From: Chromatiales bacterium 21-64-14
Lineage (GTDB): Bacteria; Pseudomonadota; Gammaproteobacteria; 21-64-14
Length of the DNA stretch: 64,000 nucleotides
Assembly: GCA_002255365.1 (NCBI GenBank)
Contig: NCBI01000009.1
Coordinates: forward strand, 17,640-81,639
Reading direction: 5' to 3'
In this document: positions 18,238-27,716 of the stretch, piece by piece
Layout: every line of letters starts with the position of its first letter
Numbering within the stretch: position 1 is the first letter of the stretch
Translations under genes and position numbers: made by a program
The notes under the pieces: generated by a model
Told to the model about the DNA's origin: nothing
Seen by the model: only the letters and a program-made list of their open reading frames with translations
Database searches by the model: none

Positions 18238-18643
18238 ACCGCTCGAGGCGCTGCTCTCATCGGCGCGCAGTGCGATAACTCCGACCGGTACCGGGCCACG
18301 CGGCCCCAGTGGCACGACCGGCGCCGCAGTAGTGGCGCTCCTGCCGCAGGGTTGCGGTTGAAGATTTCACCGGCGGGGCGCATCAGGCCCGCTTGACGAC
18401 CCCGTACCCCGCGGTTTCGACACCCCACGCACTTGCCTCCCGGCGCACTTGTCGCGCTGCTCCCCGGCCTGGACCCACCGCGCCCACGGGCGCGGCTCGC
18501 GCGGACGAGCGTTGAGGCGGAATCACTGCGGGTGTCGTGGGAGCTGTTTTTGCCCGCGACGGTAGCGCGGGGTGCTGGAATGTTTTCCAGATTCCCTGTC
18601 TTTCGAGTATCCTCTCTCCACCGCTTTCCTATGAGGAGCTGAC
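18238..18643 (+). other. 406-base intergenic region between rseB and mucD
   Basis: The place where rseC/mucC often lies contains no RseC-like reading frame. A 69-codon frame at 18433-18642 has no recognisable content. A small hairpin, CCGCA at 18344-18348 with TGCGG at 18353-18357 followed by TTGAAGATTT, could be a weak terminator for rseB. The mucD ribosome site GAGGAG lies just before 18644. Confidence 0.5.
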
Positions 18644-20062
18644 ATGACGCGTGCCACCGCCGCCGGCTTGTACTCGGGCGTTGTTTGGGTGCTGCTCGCG
18701 GTCGCCTTTCCGGCCCATGCCGGGTTGTCGGATTTTACCGCCTTGGTCCGGGAGACCCGTTCCGCGGTGGTCAATATCAGCACCACCCAGAAGGCTGACC
18801 CGTCCGGTCGCGAACTGCCACAAGGCATGGGAAATCCCGAAGCGCCGGATGGGCAGCCGTTCGGGGACCTGCCGCACAAATTCTTCGGCGACGGCGCGTC
18901 TCCCCCGGACCAGGAAATCCATTCCCTCGGCTCCGGGTTCATCATTTCACCGGATGGTTATATCTTGACCAATTACCATGTCGTGGAGGGTGCCGAAACG
19001 GTCCTGGTGCGCTTGATCGACCACCGGGAACTGACGGCGCGGGTCATCGGCGGCGACAAGCGCAGCGACATCGCGTTGCTCAAGATTGCCGCCGACCACC
19101 TGCCGGTGGCCCGGATGGGACGCTCCAGCGGCCTGAAGGTAGGCGAATGGGTACTGGCGATCGGCTCCCCGTTCGGCTTCGATTATTCCGTCACCGCCGG
19201 CATTGTCAGCGCCAAGGGGCGTAGCCTGCCGCAGGAGAACTACATCCCGTTCATTCAGACCGACGTCGCCATCAATCCCGGCAACTCCGGTGGCCCGCTG
19301 TTCAACATGAGGGGGCAGGTGGTGGGTGTCAACGCGCAGATCTACAGCGCCAGCGGCGGCTTTATGGGGCTGTCCTTCGCGGTACCCATCGACGTGGCTA
19401 TGGACGTGGCCGAGCAGCTCAAGACCAGTGGGCATGTCACCCGCGGGTGGCTGGGTGTGCTGATCCAGAACGTCAACCAGGAATTGGCGGAGTCCTTCGG
19501 CATGTCAAAACCGATGGGCGCGCTGGTGGCCAAGGTCTTGCCCGGTGGCCCAGGCGCCGAGGCCGGCATTGAGGCAGGTGATATCATCGTGGCCTATGAC
19601 GGCAAGGACGTGGTGGAATCGGCTGGGTTACCACCGATGGTCGGACGTACCAAGGTAGGTGCGACCGTGCCGATCAAGGTCATCCGCAACGGCAAGCCGC
19701 TGGTGCTGCGGGTCAAGATCGGCAAGTTGCCGGATCAGGCGCGGGCCGTCGCGCCCGCTGCGCAAGACGCATCCGTGCCCGCTGCGGAGCTGGGCCTGTC
19801 CGTGGTGGCGCTTACGCCGGACCAGCGTCAGGCCCTGGATGACAAGGGCTACGGCGTCTTGGTCAGCAAGGTCGACGACGGTCCGGCCCGGAGCGCCGGG
19901 ATCCGGCCTGGGGATGTGATCATGATGCTGAACTATGTGCGTATCCGCGATACCGATGAGTTCACGCGGGTGATTCGGGGGCTGGCGCGAGGCAAGACGG
20001 TTCCGGTGTTGGTGCAGAGACCTAATGGGCCCGTGTTCCTGGCCATCAAGGTTCCCGGGTAA
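18644..20062 (+). CDS. mucD: Periplasmic serine protease MucD/DegP (HtrA family)
   Basis: Envelope quality-control protease and chaperone, 472 residues. A signal peptide ends near residue 26 (FPAHA). The chymotrypsin-like triad is intact: His in NYHVVEGAE near residue 109, Asp in SDIALLKI near residue 139 and Ser in [11 protein letters not shown] near residue 213. Two PDZ domains follow ([13 protein letters not shown] region near 263, with [20 protein letters not shown], and [16 protein letters not shown] near 418). Start ATG 18644 has GAGGAG upstream. Its place behind rpoE-rseA-rseB is that of mucD in Pseudomonas, where it limits sigma-E signalling. Confidence 0.95.
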   Translation: MTRATAAGLYSGVVWVLLAVAFPAHAGLSDFTALVRETRSAVVNISTTQKADPSGRELPQGMGNPEAPDGQPFGDLPHKFFGDGASPPDQEIHSLGSGFIISPDGYILTNYHVVEGAETVLVRLIDHRELTARVIGGDKRSDIALLKIAADHLPVARMGRSSGLKVGEWVLAIGSPFGFDYSVTAGIVSAKGRSLPQENYIPFIQTDVAINPGNSGGPLFNMRGQVVGVNAQIYSASGGFMGLSFAVPIDVAMDVAEQLKTSGHVTRGWLGVLIQNVNQELAESFGMSKPMGALVAKVLPGGPGAEAGIEAGDIIVAYDGKDVVESAGLPPMVGRTKVGATVPIKVIRNGKPLVLRVKIGKLPDQARAVAPAAQDASVPAAELGLSVVALTPDQRQALDDKGYGVLVSKVDDGPARSAGIRPGDVIMMLNYVRIRDTDEFTRVIRGLARGKTVPVLVQRPNGPVFLAIKVPG

Positions 20063-20199
20063 TCCATGCAGCACCTGTCAAGCGCCGGTGCGTGCCCCTG
20101 GAATCGATATTGGGCGGGCGCGTGTCAGCGTGGATCCGTCCGGAGCTTGGGGGCCAGATGGTATCGGGAGCCCGCCCTGGGCCTCTACTGGTAACCGGC

Positions 20200-21993
20200 A
20201 TGGAACGTACCCGCAATTTTTCGATCATCGCGCATATCGACCATGGGAAGTCCACGCTGGCGGATCGGTTGATTCAGCTCTGCGGTGGCCTGGCGGACCG
20301 GGAGATGGAGGCGCAGGTACTCGATTCCATGGACCTGGAACGGGAACGCGGCATTACCATCAAGGCGCAGAGTGTGTCGCTGAACTATCAGGCCCGGGAC
20401 GGACAGCGCTATCGTCTGAACTTCATCGATACCCCGGGCCATGTGGATTTCTCCTACGAGGTGTCGCGCTCCCTGGCGGCCTGCGAGGGCGCGTTACTGG
20501 TAGTTGATGCCTCCCAGGGGGTCGAGGCGCAGACCCTGGCCAACTGCTATACGGCTACCGAACAGAATCTCACGGTGGTGCCGGTCCTCAATAAGATCGA
20601 TCTCCCCGCTGCGGATCCGGAACGGGTCATCGAGGACATCGAGGAGATCATCGGTATTGAGGCGCACGACGCCCTGCGCGTCAGTGCGAAGACCGGCGCC
20701 GGTGTACCGGAACTGTTGGAGGCCCTGGTGCAGCGTATCCCTCCACCGCGGGGGGATCCGGACGCGCCACTCCAGGCGCTGATCATCGATTCCTGGTTCG
20801 ACAACTTCGTTGGCGTGATTTCCCTGGTGCGCGTTTTCAACGGTAAGATCGCGCCGCGCCAGAAGATCCAGATCATGTCCACGGGCCGCACCCAGCAAGT
20901 CGAAAAGGTCGGTATCTTTAGTCCGAAACGTCAGGATACCCAGGTGCTCGCGACCGGGGACGTGGGCTATGTCATCGCGGGCATCAAGGAGGTCGACGGG
21001 GCGCCGGTGGGCGACACGCTCACGGATGCGCACCGCCCGGCCGGGGCTCCGCTCCCCGGTTTCAAAAAGATCCAACCCCGTGTGTTCGCCGGCATGTTCC
21101 CTGTCAGTTCCGACGATTACGAGGATTTCCGGGAGGCGCTGCAGAAGCTGCGTTTGAACGATTCCTCCCTGTATTACGAGCCCGAGACCTCTGATGCCCT
21201 GGGTTTCGGTTTCCGGTGTGGCTTTCTCGGCATGCTGCACATGGAAATCGTACAGGAACGTCTGGAACGGGAATACGCGCTGAATCTGATCACCACGGCA
21301 CCGACCGTGGTGTACGAGATCCTCACAGCGGCAGGCGACATCATGTCCATCGATAATCCGTCCAAGCTGCCGCCGCTGGCCCAAATCCAGGAGATGCGAG
21401 AACCGATCATCGAGGCGACCATCCTACTGCCGCCGGACTATGTAGGGCAGGTGATCAGTCTGTGTATCGAAAAGCGCGGCGCCCAGAAGAAGCTGCTCTA
21501 TCTCGGTAAACAGGTCTCGCTCACCTATGAACTGCCCCTGAGTGAGGTGGTGCTGGATTTTTTCGACCGGTTGAAATCGGTGAGCCGTGGATACGCGTCC
21601 TTCGATTACCACTTTTTGAGATTCCAGGCCGCGCCGCTGGTCAGGCTTGATGTGCTCATCAACAACGAACGGGTCGACGCCCTTTCGACGATTGTGCACC
21701 GGGAACAATCGCAGCCGCGCGGGCGCGATCTTGTGGAACGTATGCGCGAGATCATTCCCCGGCAGATGTTCGAGGTGGCGATCCAAGCCGCCATCGGGGG
21801 GCAGATCATCGCGCGTTCCACGGTGAAGGCCTTGCGCAAGAACGTCACGGCCAAGTGCTACGGAGGTGATATCACGCGCAAGCGCAAGTTGCTGGAGAAG
21901 CAAAAGGAAGGCAAGAAGCGCATGAAGCAGGTCGGCAAGGTCGATATTCCCCAGGAAGCGTTTCTGGCCGTGCTGCAGGCGAACAAGAAATAA
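20200..21993 (+). CDS. lepA: Elongation factor 4 (LepA)
   Basis: Ribosome-associated translational GTPase that influences initiation and elongation. ATG 20200 gives 597 residues, close to the E. coli length, and places the P-loop in the usual location ([14 protein letters not shown] near residue 12). G2/G3 segments [10 protein letters not shown] and [12 protein letters not shown] and the G4 NKIDLPAAD are present, and the LepA-specific C-terminal domain includes [20 protein letters not shown]. The open frame extends 36 codons upstream without family similarity. lepB follows, as in E. coli. Confidence 0.97.
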   Translation: MERTRNFSIIAHIDHGKSTLADRLIQLCGGLADREMEAQVLDSMDLERERGITIKAQSVSLNYQARDGQRYRLNFIDTPGHVDFSYEVSRSLAACEGALLVVDASQGVEAQTLANCYTATEQNLTVVPVLNKIDLPAADPERVIEDIEEIIGIEAHDALRVSAKTGAGVPELLEALVQRIPPPRGDPDAPLQALIIDSWFDNFVGVISLVRVFNGKIAPRQKIQIMSTGRTQQVEKVGIFSPKRQDTQVLATGDVGYVIAGIKEVDGAPVGDTLTDAHRPAGAPLPGFKKIQPRVFAGMFPVSSDDYEDFREALQKLRLNDSSLYYEPETSDALGFGFRCGFLGMLHMEIVQERLEREYALNLITTAPTVVYEILTAAGDIMSIDNPSKLPPLAQIQEMREPIIEATILLPPDYVGQVISLCIEKRGAQKKLLYLGKQVSLTYELPLSEVVLDFFDRLKSVSRGYASFDYHFLRFQAAPLVRLDVLINNERVDALSTIVHREQSQPRGRDLVERMREIIPRQMFEVAIQAAIGGQIIARSTVKALRKNVTAKCYGGDITRKRKLLEKQKEGKKRMKQVGKVDIPQEAFLAVLQANKK

Positions 21994-22060
21994 GGCACCA
22001 GGAGGAGCCGGTCCGGGTGATCGTGCAGCGATTGTGGCGACATAATATCGGCGCATTTTT

Positions 22061-22108
22061 GCGATTCTTTCCGTCGAATAGCGCTGGCTATTCGCCTCGA
22101 ACGATCGC
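22061..22108 (+). repeat. Imperfect long hairpin between lepA and lepB
   Basis: The core CGAATAGC (22075-22082) and GCTATTCG (22087-22094) form a perfect 8-base stem with a GCTG loop. The outer arms GCGAT (22061-22065) and ATCGC (22104-22108) pair again, with mismatches between. No T run follows directly, so it is not a classic intrinsic terminator. It might be a REP-like element or an mRNA structure in the lepB leader. Confidence 0.55.
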
Positions 22109-22198
22109 GAAACGGCCTCGGTTTTCGCTTCGCCCGGTTCTGCATACACTACTCAGGCAGGTCCGTGGTTTTACGAAAATCCGCAACGGGAGCTAAGC

Positions 22199-23011
22199 AT
22201 GAATTTCGATTTCGCAGCGTTTCTTATGGCGGCGGCCGTCATCACTGGCGCCATATGGGCCGTAGATGCTTTCATATGGGCGCCCCGGCGCAGGGGCCAA
22301 TTGGGTGATGGGGCGGGGGCCTCATCGAGCCGTGAGCCACTGCTCGTGGAATACGCGCGGGCGTTCTTCCCGATCATCGTGATCGTCCTGTTGTTACGTT
22401 CCTTCGTGGTGGAACCGTTCCGGATCCCCTCCGGGTCCATGGAGCCGACGCTGCTGCCGGGGGATTTCATATTGGTCAACAAGTTCGACTACGGGCTTAG
22501 AATTCCGGTCTTCAACGTTAAGATCCTGAACGTGGGCGAACCGAAGCGCGGGGATGTGATGGTGTTCCGCTATCCGCGCAACCCATCCGTGGATTATATC
22601 AAGCGGGTGGTCGGTCTTCCGGGGGACCATATCGCCTACCGGGACAAAATTGTTTACATCAACGGCAAGCCACAGCCACAGACCGTGATCGGGCAGTACA
22701 TCAACGAGGATGGGCAGCCGGTACCCGGCGTGCAGCTGCGCTCCGAGCAATTAGGCTCGGTGAAGCACGACATCCTCATAGAGACCGAACCGATGTACCG
22801 TTCGTTCGATTGTATGCCGGCCGGTACCTATACGGTGCCCGCGGGACAGTACTTCGTGATGGGCGACAATCGCGACAACAGCAACGACAGTCGTTACTGG
22901 TGCTCGGTTCCGGAGCGCAATCTGGTCGGGAGGGCGTTCCTGATCTGGATGAGCTGGGACATGCTGCGTGGCGGTGTTGCATGGCAGCGGATCGGGCAGG
23001 CGATACACTAG
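22199..23011 (+). CDS. lepB: Signal peptidase I
   Basis: Inner-membrane serine protease that removes signal peptides from secreted proteins. It has 270 residues. Hydrophobic segments lie near residues 4-22 and 55-75. The catalytic serine is in RIPSGSMEPTLLPGDF near residue 81, the general-base lysine in DYIKRVVGLPGDH near residue 134, and the C-terminal box is MGDNRDNSNDSRYW near residue 222. ATG 22199 follows a 205-base region with the hairpin noted above. It lies downstream of lepA in the common operon order. Confidence 0.96.
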   Translation: MNFDFAAFLMAAAVITGAIWAVDAFIWAPRRRGQLGDGAGASSSREPLLVEYARAFFPIIVIVLLLRSFVVEPFRIPSGSMEPTLLPGDFILVNKFDYGLRIPVFNVKILNVGEPKRGDVMVFRYPRNPSVDYIKRVVGLPGDHIAYRDKIVYINGKPQPQTVIGQYINEDGQPVPGVQLRSEQLGSVKHDILIETEPMYRSFDCMPAGTYTVPAGQYFVMGDNRDNSNDSRYWCSVPERNLVGRAFLIWMSWDMLRGGVAWQRIGQAIH

Positions 23012-23044
23012 GCTGGGTTGGCACGTCGCGTTAAGGAGGAGGCA

Positions 23045-23413
23045 ATGAAGACAATACGACGGCAAGAAGGTATGAGCATGATTGGTTTACTGCTGCTAAT
23101 TTTCATCGGCGGCTTCTTTGTGCTTCTGGCGTTGCGGCTTATCCCGGCCTACCTTGAATATTTCTCGGTGGCCTCTTCGCTGGATTCAATGAAGACCCAA
23201 GGTGGCCTCGCGGATAAATCGCCCTCGGATCTCCGTGACCTGCTGGACCGCCGTTTCGAAGTCAACAACGTGGAGCATATTACCGCGCGTGAGGTCACGA
23301 TCCGGCCCGTGAATGGTGGGAAGCAGCTGGAGGCGAAGTACCAGGTCGAGGTCCCGATCCTGGGCAACGTGGATGCGGTGGTTAAATTCGACAAGCAAGT
23401 GACGTTGCGTTGA
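23045..23413 (+). CDS. DUF4845 membrane protein between lepB and rnc
   Basis: A 122-residue protein of the DUF4845 family, commonly encoded between lepB and rnc in gamma- and betaproteobacteria; function unknown. It has one N-terminal membrane helix ([20 protein letters not shown]) and a periplasmic domain. The segment [10 protein letters not shown] before the helix resembles a prepilin leader, though the usual glutamate at +5 is glycine here. The start ATG 23045 is clear, with TAAGGAGGAGG just upstream. The stop overlaps the rnc TTG. Confidence 0.88.
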   Translation: MKTIRRQEGMSMIGLLLLIFIGGFFVLLALRLIPAYLEYFSVASSLDSMKTQGGLADKSPSDLRDLLDRRFEVNNVEHITAREVTIRPVNGGKQLEAKYQVEVPILGNVDAVVKFDKQVTLR

Positions 23414-24087
23414 ATTTGCCAGTAGACAGGCTGGAATCCGCGCTCGGCTACCGGTTCGACGATCCGGAGTATCTTGCCTGGGCGCTTACCCATCGCAGCG
23501 CCGGCAGCCGTAACAATGAGCGGCTGGAGTTTCTGGGGGACGCCATCCTCAGTTTTGTGATCGCCGCGGAGTTGTACGAGCGGTTTGCACAGGCCGATGA
23601 AGGCGAGCTTAGCCGTCTACGGGCGGCGTTGGTGAAGCGCGAGAGCCTGGCGATCCTGGCCCGTAATCTGAATCTCGGTGATTTTCTGGCGCTGGGTGGC
23701 GGGGAGCTTAAGAGCGGCGGCTTTCGCCGCGAGTCCATCCTGGCGGATGCCATGGAAGCGGTGTTCGGCGCGGTGTATCTCGACGGTGGTTGGGAGACAT
23801 GCCGGGATCTGATCCTGAGGATGTATCGGGAACGGTTGGAAGAGTTGCCACAGGAGGGGGTGCGCAAGGATCCTAAGACGCGACTGCAGGAGCACCTGCA
23901 GTCGCGGCGGCTGCCGCTCCCGGACTACCAAGTGACCGGAGTCTCCGGGGAGGACCATGCCCAGACGTTTACCGTGGCGTGTGGCGTAGCGGAGTTGGGC
24001 TTGCTGGTCGAGGGGGTCGGGCGGTCCCGGCGCAAGGCCGAGCAGGCCGCGGCCAGTGTGGCCCTCAGCCGGCTGGGTGTAGACTGA
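23410..24087 (+). CDS. rnc: Ribonuclease III
   Basis: Cleaves double-stranded RNA in rRNA processing and mRNA control. It has 225 residues. The signature [12 protein letters not shown] near residue 37 carries the catalytic acidic residues, with further acidic residues in [17 protein letters not shown] near residue 114. A double-stranded-RNA-binding domain occupies about 152-225 ([12 protein letters not shown], ending [16 protein letters not shown]). Translation starts at TTG 23410, overlapping the stop of the DUF4845 gene. era follows after 41 bases. Confidence 0.96.
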   Translation: MNLPVDRLESALGYRFDDPEYLAWALTHRSAGSRNNERLEFLGDAILSFVIAAELYERFAQADEGELSRLRAALVKRESLAILARNLNLGDFLALGGGELKSGGFRRESILADAMEAVFGAVYLDGGWETCRDLILRMYRERLEELPQEGVRKDPKTRLQEHLQSRRLPLPDYQVTGVSGEDHAQTFTVACGVAELGLLVEGVGRSRRKAEQAAASVALSRLGVD

Positions 24088-24128
24088 GTGCGTTTTCATT
24101 GCCCCGCGCCTGGAGTCTGGCACCGTTC

Positions 24129-25046
24129 ATGAGTAAACCCCCGACCCGTTGCGGATTCATCGCCATCATTGGCAGGCCCAACGTGGGCAAGTCGACACTG
24201 CTCAACCGATTGGTGGGGCAGAAGATCAGCATCACCGCCCCGCGGCCCCAGACCACTCGGCACCGGATCCACGGCGTCAAGACCGTGGGCCCGGACCAGG
24301 CGGTCTATGTGGATACCCCCGGCCTGCACCGGGAGTCACGGCGGACCTTGAACCGTTACCTGAACCGCACCGCACGCTCCGCGCTGCACGATGTGGATGC
24401 CCTGCTGTTCGTGGTGGAGGCCTTGCACTGGACCGGCGAAGACCAATACGTGGAAGAACTGATCCGCGAGCTCCCCGCGCCGGCGATCCTGGTGGTCAAC
24501 AAGGTGGACAAGGTGGTGGACAAGACACGCCTGCTGCCCTACCTGGAGGAGCGCAGCCGGTCGGGCCGTTACCGCGAGCTGTTTCCGGCCTCGGCACAGG
24601 ATGGAGACAACGTCGAGGCCTTGGAACGCAAGGTAATGGAATTGCTGCCATCTTCGGTGCATCTGTTTCCCGATGACCAGGTAACCGACCGCAGCCAGCG
24701 GTTTCTGGCCGCCGAGCTGGTCCGTGAGAAGCTCACGCGCAGACTGGGTCAGGAGATCCCCTATGCGCTTGCGGTTTCCATCGAGGATTTCGAGGAGTTG
24801 GAGGCGCTGATCCGTATCCGCGCAGTGATCTGGGTGGAGCGGGACGGACAGAAGAAAATTGTGATCGGCAAGGGCGGCGGCGTACTCAAAGAGATCGGCC
24901 GCCTGGCGCGGCTCGACCTGGAGCACGAACTGGGGAAAAAGGTCTTTCTGGAGCTTTGGGTGAAGGTGCGGGAGGGCTGGTCCGACGACTCCGGGGCGCT
25001 CAGCAGTCTCGGTTATGATGACGCCTTTCAGGACCCCGGCGGCTAG
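24129..25046 (+). CDS. era: GTPase Era
   Basis: Binds 16S rRNA near its 3' end and acts in 30S maturation. From ATG 24129 it has 305 residues, normal for Era. The G1 motif is GRPNVGKSTLLN near residue 16, switch region ITAPRPQTTRHRI, G3 DTPGLH, G4 NKVDKVVD and G5 SAQDGDN. The KH domain contains KIVIGKGGGVLKEIG near residue 242. The open frame begins upstream inside rnc, but only the ATG at 24129 gives the family N-terminus (FIAIIGRPNVGKS). recO follows after an AT-rich spacer. Confidence 0.97.
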   Translation: MSKPPTRCGFIAIIGRPNVGKSTLLNRLVGQKISITAPRPQTTRHRIHGVKTVGPDQAVYVDTPGLHRESRRTLNRYLNRTARSALHDVDALLFVVEALHWTGEDQYVEELIRELPAPAILVVNKVDKVVDKTRLLPYLEERSRSGRYRELFPASAQDGDNVEALERKVMELLPSSVHLFPDDQVTDRSQRFLAAELVREKLTRRLGQEIPYALAVSIEDFEELEALIRIRAVIWVERDGQKKIVIGKGGGVLKEIGRLARLDLEHELGKKVFLELWVKVREGWSDDSGALSSLGYDDAFQDPGG

Positions 25047-25059
25047 CGATTATTTGGCC

Positions 25060-25113
25060 ATAGAAGCAATATAAAACTATATATTTAATATATAGATATA
25101 GAGTAAAATGCAA
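25060..25113. other. AT-rich island upstream of recO with a 19-base palindrome
   Basis: Between era and recO the sequence becomes almost pure A and T from about 25065 to 25113. It includes the inverted repeat CTATATATT-T-AATATATAG at 25077-25095, perfect apart from the central base. This is out of character for the surrounding GC-rich operon. It may be a promoter region or a binding site for an AT-preferring protein. The island before recJ at 3062-3135 is similar in character but not in sequence. Confidence 0.65.
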
Positions 25114-25160
25114 GTATCACATCCGCTCTTGACGGGCCTCGCAGCGATCCTTTTCCGGTC

Positions 25161-25907
25161 ATGAGCCAACCCAAGCGGGTGGCGTTGCAGCCGGGCTACG
25201 TGCTCCACCCTCGGCCCTATCGGGACACCAGCCTGTTGGTGGAGGCCCTGACTCCCGAGCACGGGCGTGTGGGGTTGGTGGCGAAGGGGGTCCGCGCACC
25301 GCGCTCGCGCATGCGCGGCCTGCTCCAACCGTTTCGACCCCTGCTTCTGTCCTGGTCCGGGAGCGGTGATCTGGCCACTTTGGTGGGTGCGGAGGCGAAC
25401 GGGCCGATGATGGGCCTGGCGGGTGCCGGCCTGTTGAGCGGTTTCTATGTCAACGAACTGCTAGTGCGCCTGCTGCTGCGCCACGATCCCCATCCGGCCC
25501 TGTACCAGGCCTACGAAGCGGTCCTGACGGCCCTGCAGGCGGCCGGTCAGGAGGAGCCCGCGCTGAGGATCTTCGAAAAACGATTGTTGCAGGAGTTGGG
25601 ATACGGGTTGCTCCTGGATCGCGAGGCACGCTCCGGCCAACCGATCGACGCGGAACGGCGCTACCGGTATCGGCTGGATCTGGGACCGTTGCCTGAGGAT
25701 GAGGGGGACATCGCGGATCCGGCGATTCACGGCAGCAGCCTGCTGGCCCTGGCCCGGGAGGTCTTACCCGCCGATCCGGAGCGCCGGCAGGAGGCCAAGC
25801 GGCTCATGCGTGCCGCCATCGCGCGCCACTTGGGCGGCCGGCCCCTGAAGAGCCGCGACCTGTTTCGTGTGCATAGCCGCGACGAGGACCATGGTACCGG
25901 GGGTTGA
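25161..25907 (+). CDS. recO: DNA repair protein RecO
   Basis: Helps RecR load RecA onto SSB-coated single-stranded DNA in the RecF pathway. It has 248 residues. The N-terminal OB-fold is recognisable in [20 protein letters not shown] and [21 protein letters not shown]. The helical C-terminal part contains [20 protein letters not shown] and ends in a typical [16 protein letters not shown] 25161 begins as expected for the family. Location between era and pdxJ is conserved in gammaproteobacteria. Confidence 0.95.
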   Translation: MSQPKRVALQPGYVLHPRPYRDTSLLVEALTPEHGRVGLVAKGVRAPRSRMRGLLQPFRPLLLSWSGSGDLATLVGAEANGPMMGLAGAGLLSGFYVNELLVRLLLRHDPHPALYQAYEAVLTALQAAGQEEPALRIFEKRLLQELGYGLLLDREARSGQPIDAERRYRYRLDLGPLPEDEGDIADPAIHGSSLLALAREVLPADPERRQEAKRLMRAAIARHLGGRPLKSRDLFRVHSRDEDHGTGG

Positions 25908-25987
25908 GTTCCTCGAGGCCCGGTAGTCCGGCCGCGGGTGGTCGCGGATTTCCATTATACCGGCCGCCCCCTATACTCTTGCCCACT

Positions 25988-26731
25988 ATGAACCGCACGC
26001 CACCGATCCGTCTTGGGGTCAACATCGACCATGTGGCGAGCCTGCGCCAGGCACGCCGTACGCGCTACCCGGACCCGGTCCAGGCTGCGCTGACGGCGGA
26101 GCAGGGGGGGGCGGACGCCATCACGCTGCACCTGCGCGAAGACCGGCGCCACATCCAGGAGCGGGACGTGGAGTTGCTGCGCCAGGTCCTGACGACCCCC
26201 ATGAATTTGGAGATGGCGGTTACCGGGGAAATGCTGGCGTTCGCGGAACGGCTGGCGCCCGAGGACTGCTGCCTGGTGCCGGAGCGGCGCGCGGAGTTGA
26301 CCACCGAAGGCGGACTCGACGTGGCGGGGCAGTTGACGCGGGTACGCGAGGCCTGCGGGCGGCTGGCGGGGGCCGGCGTGCGCGTATCCCTGTTCATCGA
26401 TGCGGAGCCGCGCCAGATCGAGGCGGCGGCGGCGGCCGGAGCCCCGGTGGTGGAGCTCCATACCGGCCACTACGCCGATGCGCCCGATACGGCAAGTCGT
26501 GGCCGCGAATTGGAACGTATCGTCGCGGCGGTGGAACTGGCCCGGGGGGCGGGCCTGCAGGTCAACGCGGGCCACGGTCTCCATTTCCACAACGTGGGGC
26601 CCATCGCCGCCCTAGAGCCGATCCGGGAGCTCAACATCGGGCACGCCATCGTCGCGCGGGCGCTCTTCACGGGCCTCGAAGCGGCGGTGCGCGAAATGAA
26701 GCGGCTCATGCGCGAGGCCCACCGGGACTGA
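25988..26731 (+). CDS. pdxJ: Pyridoxine 5'-phosphate synthase
   Basis: Condenses 1-deoxyxylulose 5-phosphate with 3-amino-2-oxopropyl phosphate to form pyridoxine phosphate. From ATG 25988 it has 247 residues. Family motifs are [16 protein letters not shown] at the N-terminus, [17 protein letters not shown] near residue 40, [11 protein letters not shown] near 72 and [12 protein letters not shown] near 190. The frame is open upstream into the end of recO, but the ATG at 25988 matches the family start. Two PLP-dependent enzymes, ThrC and CysM, are also encoded in this window. Confidence 0.96.
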   Translation: MNRTPPIRLGVNIDHVASLRQARRTRYPDPVQAALTAEQGGADAITLHLREDRRHIQERDVELLRQVLTTPMNLEMAVTGEMLAFAERLAPEDCCLVPERRAELTTEGGLDVAGQLTRVREACGRLAGAGVRVSLFIDAEPRQIEAAAAAGAPVVELHTGHYADAPDTASRGRELERIVAAVELARGAGLQVNAGHGLHFHNVGPIAALEPIRELNIGHAIVARALFTGLEAAVREMKRLMREAHRD

Positions 26732-26819
26732 TGGCCGTCGCGCCGCCGAAGATGTGCGCGGACACGGTGGCTCTGGCGCAGCCCGGATTTTCTGCGTTCC
26801 CGCGAGGTGGACTTTGGGC

Positions 26820-27713
<894 letters not shown>

Positions 27714-27716
27714 GAC

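Noticed and set aside
18433..18642. 69-codon frame in the rseB-mucD gap as a possible rseC
   Set aside because: No cysteine cluster or membrane helices as in RseC.
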